In this document: in pieces, positions 26,701-36,306 of the stretch
How the letters are laid out: the number at the start of each line of letters is the position of its first letter
How positions within the stretch are numbered: the stretch's first letter is position 1
Origin: Pelomyxa schiedti
Taxonomy: Eukaryota > Evosea > Pelobiontida > Pelomyxidae
DNA: 64,000 bases
NCBI GenBank assembly: GCA_020536535.1
Contig: JAHLWZ010000496.1
Span: 1 to 64,000, forward strand
Reading direction: 5' to 3'
Notes under the pieces: model-generated
The model's input: only the letters and a program-made list of their open reading frames with translations
Databases searched by the model: none
Told to the model about the DNA's origin: nothing
Program-made: the position numbers and the translations under genes

Positions 26701-28325
26701 GCATTTTTCAAGGAGCAAGAAGTAAAGTCCCAACATCCACAAAACATTTAAATACTCTTTACCTCCTCCCTTCACTTCAAATGTCAACCCAACTATTTTC
26801 CGCTCGAATCGCCAAGTTGGATAGTGCCCCTAACATGAAATTGGACCATCTAGTGACGTCTATGTGCAAAGTGGAACATGACGGCATAACAGAGCTTTGG
26901 TGTGGATGTGACAGCCCATCTGCAGTTGTACGCATCGATGTGGAAGCCAAAACAGTACAAGGTGAAATTCCACTTCACGAAAATGCAGCGCCTGTATGCA
27001 TGATCCAATTTGGGGATGCTGTTTGGGTTGGAATAGGGTTCAAAATACATATTATTGAACTCTCTGACTTGAACATTACCACTGTTATAAAAACTGAGGG
27101 CCGGGTATCCAGAATGGCTAAAGTGGAAGGGTTCATTTTTGCCCTCTTACAATGGAGCAAGTCATTGGAAATCTGGCAACCACTTACTCATACTCTGCTT
27201 GTTACAGTGAATTTAGATAATCCTAGTTTGGGTCGACGTGTGGAATGGAATATTACTGCTATATGTACTGGCATGGGAAAGGTATGGCTTGGAGATGACC
27301 ACGGTCACATTACTGGTTGGGACTTTAGTCAACTTCTCTCGGAGGCTTCTGCTTCATTTGGAGAAGTGATGAAACAGCGGCAGTCCATAGTGCAACTTGA
27401 AGATAATTTGGCGGAACCAGTATCCCAAACAAATGTACAACAAGAGCCAACTGAAAAAGAAGCAAACACGCCAACGCAACCACTCTTACAAGTCTCCGCA
27501 CTTCCCGTTGCTGTTGCGTTTATCAGACTCCCATCACCCAGTTCAAGCTCTGCCAGCCTTTCCGCAAGCTCATCAGGGAAACTATCGAGTTCTGCGAGCC
27601 TTTTGGCAAGTTCGACCACAGGGAAACTGTCCAGCGATATCCCCTTGATAGGGGATCTGCAGTTTTTGGACCCCGACACTATACAACACCAACAAGTCGC
27701 AAACACGGCAACCCCACCACCACAAAACAACAAATCGGGGATCCTCTGGTGTGTAACCAACAGTGGACCCAAAATCATTTGCTGCTTCAAGGTCATACCC
27801 CAGAGCCAATCCACCAACCAAGACTCTATTTTGGAATACCTTACGGAAACGCCATCAGCACTCCTTGGGAGTGCAATTGCACAACAGGTGGAATTAATTA
27901 AAACAGGTTCGTCCCATTTGAAACAGAGAAACTGAACTAACGTTTCCACCATAGGAGAACTTATGATTGTACATCGGATTGTTGCTGGAAGACCACGGAC
28001 TTTTGACTTAACGAGAACTCACTTCTCATGTGACAAAAAGGTTCCTAAACACTAGAAGATGTTCGATAATGCACTATTTAACTAATACCGCAGAACATCA
28101 GTATCCCTGTGAGTGATATTCTCAATGTAGAAAGCCTGGCGTCTACCAACTTGCGCATATTTTGTTTGTTACTCCATGAATTTGATGTTGAGGCCTAAAC
28201 GCATCTAGATATCAAAGGCAAAGCCACAGAGTCTCTTACTGTAAAGGCGGAAACAGATGAAAGAGCCATTGAATGGCTCTCGGCGTTTAGGGATGTGCTT
28301 CACACCATCACAGGCAAATTCTAGA
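20791..28325 (+). CDS. ROCO kinase: LRR-Roc-COR-kinase-propeller-PH
   Basis: Giant signalling kinase of the LRRK/Roco family. The order is a Ser/Thr/Ala/Pro-rich leader (20.8-21.4 kb), then ribonuclease-inhibitor-type LRRs split over many small exons (21.5-23.3 kb). A Roc-like GTPase (23.3-23.9 kb; FMTDRTLYIIVFDA), COR (to about 24.7 kb), and two CxxC knuckles (CSAC, CEKC) follow. The kinase (24.98-26.34 kb) has GRGGYG, VAVKM, HRDLRSPN, DYG (as in LRRK2) and LAPEVL. A beta-propeller-like region (26.4-27.9 kb) is followed by a C-terminal PH-like fold ending at 28325. Splices that restore the frame include 27907-27955. No Walker A motif was found in Roc, and a coiled-coil insert interrupts the kinase C-lobe. 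An earlier in-frame ATG exists near 20639. MSGTTT at 20791 is preferred as the likelier start. Confidence 0.88.
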
Positions 28326-28592
28326 TTTTCCACATCATGTATACACCGTCATATTCACGATTATTGTAAACATAAATAATACAGTGAGGTATCACGTACC
28401 CCTCGTTTTGAAATTGGGGAACTTTCTTCCACTCTGTTGAGATAAGAAGAGACAGCTACACCGGTCCTACAAAAACTAGGGACAAGCGCCTAGTAAAAAA
28501 TGAGGCAGGAAGGGGGACGAACTCAGAGAGCAGAGCATTCAGAGGAGGTATGTTTTTCTCTCCTAAGTTCTGGGAAGGAACAAGAATGTGAA
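28326..28592 (+). other. Intergenic, upstream of tRNA-Leu
   Basis: Short non-coding gap between the ROCO stop and the tRNA gene. I see no gene or repeat in it. Confidence 0.5.
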
Positions 28593-28674
28593 GCGTCGGT
28601 GGCGGAGTTGGTCTAACGCGGTGCACTCAAGATGCATTTCCTTTGGAGCCTGGGTTCGAATCCCAGCCGGCGCA
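28593..28674 (+). tRNA. trnL(CAA): tRNA-Leu (anticodon CAA)
   Basis: All arms pair. The acceptor is GCGTCGG/CCGGCGC and the D stem is GCG/CGC. The anticodon stem is GTGCA/TGCAT with loop CTCAAGA, giving anticodon CAA (codon UUG). The class II variable arm is TCC-TTT-GGA and the T arm is CTGGG-TTCGAAT-CCCAG. The discriminator is A and CCA is not encoded. A T5 tract directly after the 3' end fits RNA polymerase III termination. No intron is present. Confidence 0.96.
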
Positions 28675-28901
28675 TTTTTATTCCTGTTCGTTCTTACGAT
28701 AGGTAGAAGGGCAGTGCAGGCTTGGTCTCTGGTACAACACAGCGGCCAAATCCTCCCCGCTACCCTACAGTGCTGGTATTGCCTGTTTCGAAATGCTACC
28801 TGTTTCCACGGTTCTTGGAAAGTGGTTACATCAGGAAACCCATAATTCAGCTCACAGTGGAGACTTGGGCAGTTTTCGAAGGGAGAAAGTGAGACGTTTT
28901 T

Positions 28902-29004
28902 GGAGCCTGGGAAACCAGGTCATCCGTTAAAATTGGAACAATACAGAGAAGATTAGCATGGCCCCTGCGCAAGGATGACACGCAAAATCGAGAAGTATAC
29001 CACT
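28902..29004 (+). ncRNA. U6: U6 spliceosomal snRNA
   Basis: The core is almost identical to canonical U6. The ACAGAG box (AATACAGAGAAGATTAG) is followed by GCATGGCCCCTGCGCAAGG and the GATGACACGCAAA segment that pairs with U4/U2. A short 5' stem-loop (CCTGG-GAAA-CCAGG) precedes it. A run of nine or more T residues follows, as expected for RNA polymerase III termination. The exact 5' end is estimated from the stem-loop. It lies 228 bp downstream of tRNA-Leu on the same strand. It supports a major spliceosome, in line with the many GT-AG introns here. Confidence 0.97.
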
Positions 29005-29044
29005 TTTTTTTTTCTCTTCCTGCGGTTCAAGCTGTTGCGCGCAG

Positions 29045-29753
29045 ATGCACAGAGGGCCGACAAGAACGTGGGCTCAAGTGCAGGAAATTACCGTCAACAA
29101 AATGATATTTATGGGGACGGGTACCAGCGGGGGTGTACCTTTCCTGGGTTGGTTATTGCCCAGTGTGCTTTGTTGGGGATATAATATTACTGCTCAACCA
29201 TTCCATGAAAACCAGCACACCTCTGTATGCAAACCATGATACATGTGAATCGCTGAGGTAAGGCTCACCCCTCGACTCTGGCTCAGTCCCTCCCCAGATT
29301 TTATTACATATTCGCCCCTTTTAGGGGTGCCCTTGGAGGGGGATTTCCGGACCTCACTTCACCAAGTTGAGCCGCTTGTACCCATTGTCATAGGCGGTTT
29401 ATCCATCGCCCCTCTGCCCGTCCACCACGGCGACATGTTGATTCTAGGCTACGCATTCCACGGAATCTGCAGCAGTGGGGGCACTTTGGTTTATATCACA
29501 GATGCATCACGGCTTCCAGAGGAAACCTTTGCCTACCTCCAGCTTCCTGCCAACCACCCCAAGGTTCTCGTTATCAACGCACTGAGGTCTCGTCCAACTT
29601 CACCATACAACGGCACTTTCCGCCGTGCAAAGAATCAACCCACAGCAGGCATACCTTGTGCACATGACCCATGACCATACACACACCCAACACAAGGAAA
29701 TGCTTCCACCAAATGTTATGCCCACCTATGACAATTTGTCTGTGGACCTGTGA
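29045..29753 (+). pseudogene. Broken metallo-beta-lactamase-fold hydrolase (PhnP-like)
   Basis: Fragments of a PhnP/RNase Z-like hydrolase occur in order. They are [16 protein letters not shown] near 29101, a strand reading TPLYANHDTCESL near 29220, PLPVHHGDMLILGY near 29420, YITDASRLPEETF near 29495, VLVINALR near 29565, and YLVHMTHDH near 29660 with a stop at 29753. The segment between the first two pieces is only about 70 bp and lacks the family's HxHxDH metal-binding motif. The frame also shifts by one base near 29597 with no plausible intron. Together these point to an internally deleted pseudogene. An assembly error or a badly placed intron remains possible. Confidence 0.7.
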
Positions 29754-29796
29754 CGTGAGTTATATAATTTAAAAATATTATCCTAATTGTATTGCA

Positions 29797-31752
29797 ATGG
29801 GAGCCCAATCGTCGTCGTTCTCGGACACACGGTCCCTCACAACCCATAAGGCCGACCCCGAGGATGACAACGATACCAAAGCAACAGAGGATGGTGATGT
29901 CAATGAAGTTGGTGTTGATTCACGGGCCGTGGCTTTGATGTCTGTTTCGCCCCTGTCGATGGACTTGTGCTTGTTGATCGTGGACATGGTCACTAGCATG
30001 ACGTGGAGACCTGTCTGCCATTTTATTTACGATTGCTGTTACATATTATAATGATTCTGCTTTGGTTTCTGTTTTTACTTCCACGGGCTTTTCTTTCCCT
30101 CATTCTCACAGGTTTTTGTGTGTCACAGGAGACTTATACAGCTGAGGGAGAAAATGGAGGCCAAGGACACAAGTACCTCTGGAATTTGGAGTGTGGATAA
30201 GCTGTGTACTGCACATTCAATGTACAGTACATATCGGCCGAAAATAAGGAAGCTGAGGGAGAAAATCCTCCGCTCATTGTGTCCTGATATCCCCGTAAGT
30301 CGTATCCCCTTCCCTCCCTTGTGTATAAATAAAATGGAACCTCTAGAACCTAACTTACTTGAAAGGGTAGCCACACTTTCACAAGGACCCTGCTTGATGA
30401 GTATGGAGAAATGCCAGACATATCCAATACAAGCCACAATACCGGCGTTACCCTTCCGTGTCGGCACACCTTTTCTGTTTCTGAAGGATTTAATGCCATC
30501 CACATACTGTGCACTGAGGCCCAACCGCAGTTTTCTCTGCTGTTTGTTGGAAACACTGGAAATGAGGAAAAAGTTGCTGATATTGAAGAAACACCCCTCA
30601 CAGTGAAGTCTTTGATACCTGGGCACTATTGCCTGGTCTGCATTACCCGTGGAAGACCATCGGTTTGTGTTGAAGAAGCACTTTGGGTCAGTAGAAATGA
30701 GCTCCACAGAATAGATAACGTGTATCATGTTGGAGGTACAACATATGCCCGCCCCAATTCACTCAGACCCTTTAGTGGTGGGAACCAACCTTACTACCCA
30801 AGTGCAAGTTTTCCATAAAATGACTGAAGTAGACCCCACAATTCTACGGACAATAGGACAGGTATCTCTGGAAATGAAAGGAACAGCTAACACAAAAAAC
30901 AGTGTAAAGAAAGGTTAGAATTCTCTAGAACTGCGAGTTTACGGTCATGGCAGCTGGGGTACTTGCTTGATCTCCCCTCGATTCTGCTCGATTTCGTTTT
31001 GGGGCAACCAGTGCTGTTAAAACGACTTTCATTGCATGTTACTTCGGCTCCCCCATTTTCTGTTGGGGACGCTACTCCACTATCGGTCTTGTTTAAAAAC
31101 AGCTCACACCTACAGTTTGGATTCTCAGAGCAAAGTGACTCGTGGAACAGCCCTTCTGGTGAGTATTCTTCCAGGGTGTATTACTACCTTTAATACTTTG
31201 AGGTTATACCAGTGGCTGTTTCTTGACCCTGCGAGCACCAGGAACATGCCGACTAGACACATTTTACCTCCTTAACCAGGCTGCCAATGTATCTCTGATC
31301 TCTTGCCTTGTTGCCCATCCACTCACCACGCTTTTGAAACACAAATGAAGGACTTGACAAGCCGGGATACCTATGAAGGGACATGGACTCTCTCTAATAA
31401 CCTATTAACCATAAACATACTCCCACTGATTCATGTGCATCACATCATGACCCTGACACTAACAAGTGACGGAAAACCCCTGGAGCTCAAATTCTTAATA
31501 GCACATGACGAGGAGTCACTGCTTTCACTGACACAAGTAACCCCTCCTGATCAACCACCCCTCTCCTCTAAGAACATCATGTGCCTTGGCTTCCAATGGA
31601 CTCCTCCAATCAAACAACACACAAGAAGCAAATGCAGTTTTGACTGGCTGGACCTCACAAACTCCTCATGTTCCTTCTATGCTTCACCAGAAACTATCCT
31701 CACACAGGCTTCTGCAATTCCTTTCTATTTCCCACCTTGCTTTTGGCCTTGA
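29797..31752 (+). CDS. Hypothetical protein, possible F-box-like N-terminus
   Basis: Not recognised with confidence. The first exon (from 29797) starts MGAQSS, a possible N-myristoylation site, then an acidic linker and a Leu-rich helix (SPLSMDLCLLIVDMV) that could be an F-box. Further exons are suggested by GT-AG introns near 30017-30110, 30295-30350, 30730-30770 and 30916-31000. They encode a beta-rich body (e.g. HTFSVSEGFNAIHILC near 30470) and a C-terminal exon with YEGTWTLSNNLLTINI near 31370, ending at 31752. The Y-x-G-T-W segment loosely resembles the C-terminal part of FBXO9-type F-box proteins, which would agree with an F-box, but this is weak. The exon structure between 30.9 and 31.3 kb is only partly resolved, and the region could hold two genes. 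Confidence 0.5.
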
Positions 31753-32202
31753 TTAAGTCAGTAACCAAAGGTTTACCATGTAAAAATCCAAAATATCATG
31801 AAACAAGGTAAAAGGGTACCCAAAGTTACACAACACTCCAATAATGTTGCTGGCAAGATGATTTGCATAAGTTCTTTACTCCTCCAAAGGTTCCAACTGT
31901 GTTCTCAGTCAGCAGAGCAAGTCCCCCAATAGCAACAGATCAATCTGCTTTGGAGCAGTAACTGCAGCTTCATGTTTTTTTCCTCAACTCCATAACCACA
32001 TTGCCTATTTTTTTCCCATTGCCATTGACATCATCCCACCCACTGGTTTCTTTCCTTTGACATACCTCTTATTTCCTGTTGTGGTCTTTCATCATTGTGA
32101 TAATGTGGCATCACAGCAAGTTTCCACATCGCTGCATACTTTGTCCCTTTTTTGAGGCTTTTCAAACAGATCGACATATGAAAAACCCCGCATGGTGCCG
32201 TC
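31753..32202. other. Intergenic, nothing recognised
   Basis: About 450 bp with no convincing coding frame on either strand. It contains a segment (about 32010-32130) with wording similar to the short dispersed repeat seen near 46020 and 48060 (TTTTTTCCCATTG..., TGGCATCAC), but the match is weak. Confidence 0.4.
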
Positions 32203-33281
32203 ATGGCCGGAAACGCGACCGACAAACCCCTCACCGTCCCCATAAGTTACCCCGAAGCGCTTGTTTGTACTGTCGAGCTGCCCAGCTGCATCGCCAACAA
32301 AGTCCGAGTTCCTCTCGATCCGGTACACACCTGAGACCGAGATTGGCGCGACACTTTGGTGTCGTCTCCGCCGCGGCAGCGACGTAGTAGTTCGTTACAA
32401 CATGCCACGAAGAGGCGTCCTGAGAACGCCCAGTCCTTGTGCAATTTCCATCCGCGAAATCCTTCGGCAACTGCGGGCTGCCTACTTACAACTGCCAGAA
32501 CTGCAAATAAAACCGAAACGGAACTGTATGTTATCAATTACAATCAACATTTACATTAAAACCTACTTAGTCAAAGAGACGCGTTAGAAGCTGAGAAAAA
32601 AGGTATTCTTCCCTCACAGATTGATAACATTTTCCAGCAAGGAAAGCTGACCTTTAAGTAGAGCAAGAAAAAAGTGCAATAGCTTATTCTTGTTCAAGTT
32701 CTGCCTTTTGTGCCTTGAGCTTATTCTGGAACTGTTACTCAACTCGAGGCACAAAAGTTGGACCTTGAACAACAGTTCCAGACACGAGTACAAGTTCTAG
32801 AGTCAACACTCCAGGTATTTGTTTCTTAGAGACCTTCTACTTTTCTAATTTCTTTTAACAGACATTGATTATTCTGAATCTCTCAGCTGAAATATTCACA
32901 AAAACCCTTACGGAGATTGCTCACAAGACAGCTCCTACAGCACCAAAATGGTTTTTCCCTTTTTCACAGATATTTATGTCTAAGGCATTTTACCACGTCA
33001 GGGGCACCTGTTTACTACCAAGATTGCACTACTTTCCAGCAAAGATGGGCGGAAGTATACCCCACTTTTGCAATGTTTGATAAGTTGGTGGATAAAAAGA
33101 ACGAACGAAATATGCAGGTAAATAATAATTGAGCTGGGGAAACCAAATCATAATGCTAATGCAAATCTCACAGCATGGGATCCCTTACCAGAATGCTGTT
33201 GACACCATAAATAAGACAACAGTTTTGGAGGATCGGCGTGTAATGTTGAATCTTCTTACTAGTTGCAGAAGAAAATGGTGA
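32203..33281 (+). CDS. Hypothetical coiled-coil protein
   Basis: Family not recognised. The start at 32203 (MAGNATDKPLTVPI) gives a first exon ending in a GT donor near 32311. Later exons include a helical stretch (NLLSQRDALEAEKKG near 32565-32610), another coiled coil (TQLEAQKLDLEQQFQ near 32735-32780) and a C-terminal segment (GAPVYYQDCTTFQQRW near 33003). The frame ends in TGA at 33279-33281 after an intron at about 33117-33172. The order of the middle exons and one splice near 32500 are uncertain. The heptad pattern suggests a structural or cytoskeletal role, but that is inference. Confidence 0.5.
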
Positions 33282-33615
33282 TGGAATAGGGATGACCAAC
33301 CCAAAATAGGATATTATGTTGAACGCCAGCCTGCTCAATAGCCCTGTGGATAGATACTTTTCACAATGCAGATCGTTTTGTAAACTCTGTGGTGAAAAGA
33401 ATAAGTGAATGTTCTTTTGAAGTAGGTTTTTCCTTTGTGTCTTTCGTGTCCAATGTAAGCTGAAGCTGAGGGGTGCATCTCTTCTTGCGTAAGAGGAAAT
33501 CTCGTCGAAAATCTGATGTTCACTTCTAGAACGGAATAATTTTGCTTTTAAAGTCTGAGAGAATAAAAAAAATAAAAAATACAAATCAAACAAATCCAAG
33601 CGACAGCAACACGAA
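33282..33615. other. Intergenic between coiled-coil gene and PGDH
   Basis: About 330 bp, AT-rich towards its 3' end, which is likely the PGDH promoter and 5' leader. No gene is seen. Confidence 0.5.
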
Positions 33616-34861
33616 ATGGCAGCAACAACAGGCCACAAAATCCTCATCGCCACCGAGAAGCCATTCGCCAAGGAGGCAATGCCGCTCATTATGGAGGTTG
33701 CCCAGAAGGCCAACTACCCAGTTGCACTTCTTGAGAACTACACTGCTCCCGATCAACTCTACGCCGCTATTGCTGATGCCGAGGCCGTAATCGTTCGAAG
33801 TGACAAAGGTGTGTGTTTTGCTAGCTTCAGTTTTTACTCCACAAGCAACAAAACCCATGCGAATCATTATTATAAAATGTAGCCTACAAATGGCTTGTTG
33901 TTGTGCCTTGGCGAGTGACTTACTGACTGAATGCAGTTACCCCCGAATTGCTCACACACGCACCACAGCTTAAGATTGTGGTCAGAGCCGGAGCTGGTGT
34001 TGACACCATCGACCTCAAGGCATGCACAGCCCGCGGAATCGTCGTCATGAACACCCCTGGCCAGAACTCCAACGCAGTCGCCGAAATGTGCTTCGGCCAG
34101 ATGATCACCGTTGCCCGTGGATGGTGGCAGGTAACTGTTTGCATTCTATATTTCGATAGAAAAAGAGGCCTCAGACTTACCTTGTTTCCAGGGAAAGCCC
34201 GGGACTGAGCTCCGCGGCAAGCAGCTCGGCCTTCAGGCATACGGCAATGTCGGCAAATACATGGCCATGATTGCAAAGGGATTCGGCATGAAGGTCATGG
34301 CGTTTGATCCATTCGTCACCCCTGCCCGAATGGCTGAGGATGGTGTTTTGGCAGCAGAGTCACTTGCCCAGCTTTACGCCCAGTGCGACTACGTCTCCAT
34401 CCACACACCCCTTACCCCAGAGACACGCGGATGCGTTAACTGGGAGCTCCTGTCAACAATGAAGCACGGTGCCTGCCTTGTCAATTCTGCCCGCGCTGAA
34501 GGTTCCTCTCCCTTCCCCAGTACTTCCTTTCACCCACACTAAACTCCACACACAGTCATTGACGAAGCCGCGCTCACCAGAATGCTCGAGTCACGCGCCG
34601 ACTTCAAGTACGTCGCTGATGTTGCCCCAAAGAACGCCAAGGACCTCGAGGCCAGATTCAAGGTCCGCGTCTGCTTCACCGCTGCCAAGATGGGAGCTCA
34701 GGTTTGTCTCTCCGAACCCCCAACAATTACATCCACTTTGGTGCTAATTGTTGTTTCTACAGACAGAGGAGGCTAACACCAACTCTGGAATTGCTGCTGT
34801 TCGCGAAATCGTCGACTTCTTCGAGAAGGGTGATGTCAGGTGCCAAGTCAACAGAAGTTAA
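33616..34861 (+). CDS. serA: D-3-phosphoglycerate dehydrogenase, short type III
   Basis: Catalyses NAD-dependent oxidation of 3-phosphoglycerate, the first step of serine synthesis, in the cytosol. Introns at 33809-33936, 34131-34191, 34502-34555 and 34702-34762 give one frame of about 300 residues, the length of the short forms lacking ACT and regulatory domains. Visible are the substrate-binding VRSDK and VRAGAGVDTID, the family signature NTPGQNSNAVAE, the nucleotide-binding AYGNVG turn followed by FDPF, and the HTPLTPETRG motif. Where type I/II enzymes have the catalytic His before a Gly, this protein has AAKMGAQTEEAN, matching the lysine subtype known from Entamoeba and Bacteroidetes. The first intron is 128 bp, longer than most here. 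Confidence 0.95.
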
Positions 34862-35045
34862 ACGAAAGAAAAAAAGAAACATTAGTTCCTATCCTTTTTT
34901 TTTCCCTTCCTCTTTCAAAAAAACGCATTTTGTTTGTCTCTAGAATGGAACACAGTTTGTTATTTATTTAATCCTCTTTAGGAGGAGCTCGTGGGGTGTG
35001 AAAATTGTGGCAGACTCAAGGAACGATTGTTCTGTTGATTGAAAG
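34862..35045. other. Intergenic, convergent 3' ends
   Basis: Short A/T-rich gap between the PGDH stop and the 3' end of the minus-strand gene. No feature seen. Confidence 0.4.
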
Positions 35046-35704
35046 TTAGTTATGTTCTGGGTGCAATAGTAAAAATGAACCTTTTTCGTCAGAGACTTTG
35101 AGAAGCTCGCGTAAGTGGACTTCTTCACTAAGCTTTTCTTTGAGGGCTGGTATCTCAAAGAGGTCCTCTAGTTCCTGAACGGAAAGTGCGCTTACCTGAA
35201 GAAAAGAGTGGGTGGGACTAGTTTTGTCTTCTGAAGGTAANNNNNNNNNNNNNNNNNNNNNNNNNNNNNNNNNNNNNNNNNNNNNNNNNNNNNNNNNNNN
35301 NNNNNNNNNNNNNNNNNNNNNNNNNNNNNNNNNNNNNNNNATTTGCACGCAAATAAACACCAAAATGAAGATATGTGATCTGTGCTTGGTGGATGTGTTG
35401 AAGGCAGTTGCAACTAATGAGAGCATTATATAGTCAAATCAGAGGAGCATAGCAAGAGTGTGGTAAGCCACCCTTCTTACTTCAAACTGAACACTCCATT
35501 ATTTGTCAGGTGAGCCGGCTCTTCTGGCAAATGTATGTTGATTGCTACGGAATCATAACCACTGATCAATTGAAGGCCGGCCTTGTCCATTCTTTTGGAT
35601 ATACCCCTCAGTGATGAGCAACAAAAAGGGTATGTTAATATACCGCAACAACAATTCGACTCAACACACTCCAGCTTTCTGGGAAAGGAACAGTCTCGGC
35701 TCAT
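35046..35704 (-). CDS. Hypothetical protein, possible VPS37/Mod(r)-like, gapped
   Basis: A minus-strand gene interrupted by 100 N. The 3' exon after the gap reads ALSVQELEDL followed by a helical Glu/Leu/Lys-rich stretch. That resembles the start of the Mod(r) region of ESCRT-I subunit VPS37 (LS-x-EEL pattern), but the rest of that domain is not visible. On the other side of the gap, a frame near 35500-35600 encodes INIHLPEEPAHL. Exon joins across the gap cannot be read. The family call is weak. That a gene is present is more likely than its identity. Confidence 0.35.
35241..35340. other. Assembly gap (100 N)
   Basis: Exactly one hundred N bases, the usual placeholder for a gap of unknown size. 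Any frame crossing it is unreliable. Confidence 0.98.
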
Positions 35705-35723
35705 TCCCCAAAATCTTTTCTTT

Positions 35724-36260
35724 TTAAATCACTGAAACGCAGAGGCTGGAAGGTTCTGGGTATTGGTTTGAAAGTTCCTGGAGCATGTCAACTGCCTGTT
35801 CCATTGTCGGCCTCTGAGTGTGGAATGAGTGAGAAGGGAAGGAAACTCTTGCCCATGCACCCTCGGAGAATACCGGTCTCTCAACTAAAATCTCTAGCAG
35901 AACAAGTCCAAATGCAAAACTAGAGGAAGTATGAGGAAGGATATAGATAGGGAGAGCATACTAAGAGCTTCCAAAGCTCCAGAGCCAAGTATTCATCTAG
36001 TAAAGAATTAGTCGGGGTTTTTGGGAACACTTAGCGGGGCTGCCACATACATGTTCCAACTACATCACGGTCATCAAAGGACAATTGGGGCTCAAACTAA
36101 CTCCACCCAAAAAACACACAAAAATTCGAAATCTCCTCACCAGGGTCTCAGAATCAGGGCAAACCAGGTGGAGATGGTAATACTCAGTTGGGGGTTGTGT
36201 TTCCCTCTGTTCCCAGTGCTGTTGTAGGCTGTGGTGTTGAGGAAAGCAAAAAACTGGTGG
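35724..36260 (-). pseudogene. TKL-type protein kinase, C-terminal remnant
   Basis: The minus strand encodes subdomains VIII-XI of a protein kinase only. VVGTCMW near 36080 recalls the VGTxxWMAPE element. It is followed after a short intron by FAFGLVLLEILVERPV and the helix near the invariant Arg (HTQRPTMEQAVDMLQ), ending at 35724. No glycine loop, VAIK lysine, HRD or DFG can be found upstream before the inverted-repeat boundary of the neighbouring element at 36285. The remnant therefore looks truncated. A missed set of small exons is possible but there is little room for an N-lobe. Confidence 0.5.
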
Positions 36261-36267
36261 TAACCAG

Positions 36268-36306
36268 GTGGTGTCCGGACATTTGATCCAATTTTCCGGA
36301 CACCAC
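36268..36306. repeat. Perfect 12-bp palindrome with 15-base loop
   Basis: GTGGTGTCCGGA (36268-36279) and TCCGGACACCAC (36295-36306) are exact reverse complements. The right arm overlaps the left terminal inverted repeat of the hAT-like element. It may be a subterminal transposase-binding site or a scar of an older copy. Confidence 0.85.

Noticed and set aside
29597..29650. An intron to explain the frame change in the metallo-beta-lactamase gene
   Set aside because: No GT-AG pair of usual length joins the two frames without removing conserved residues. A one-base change explains it better.
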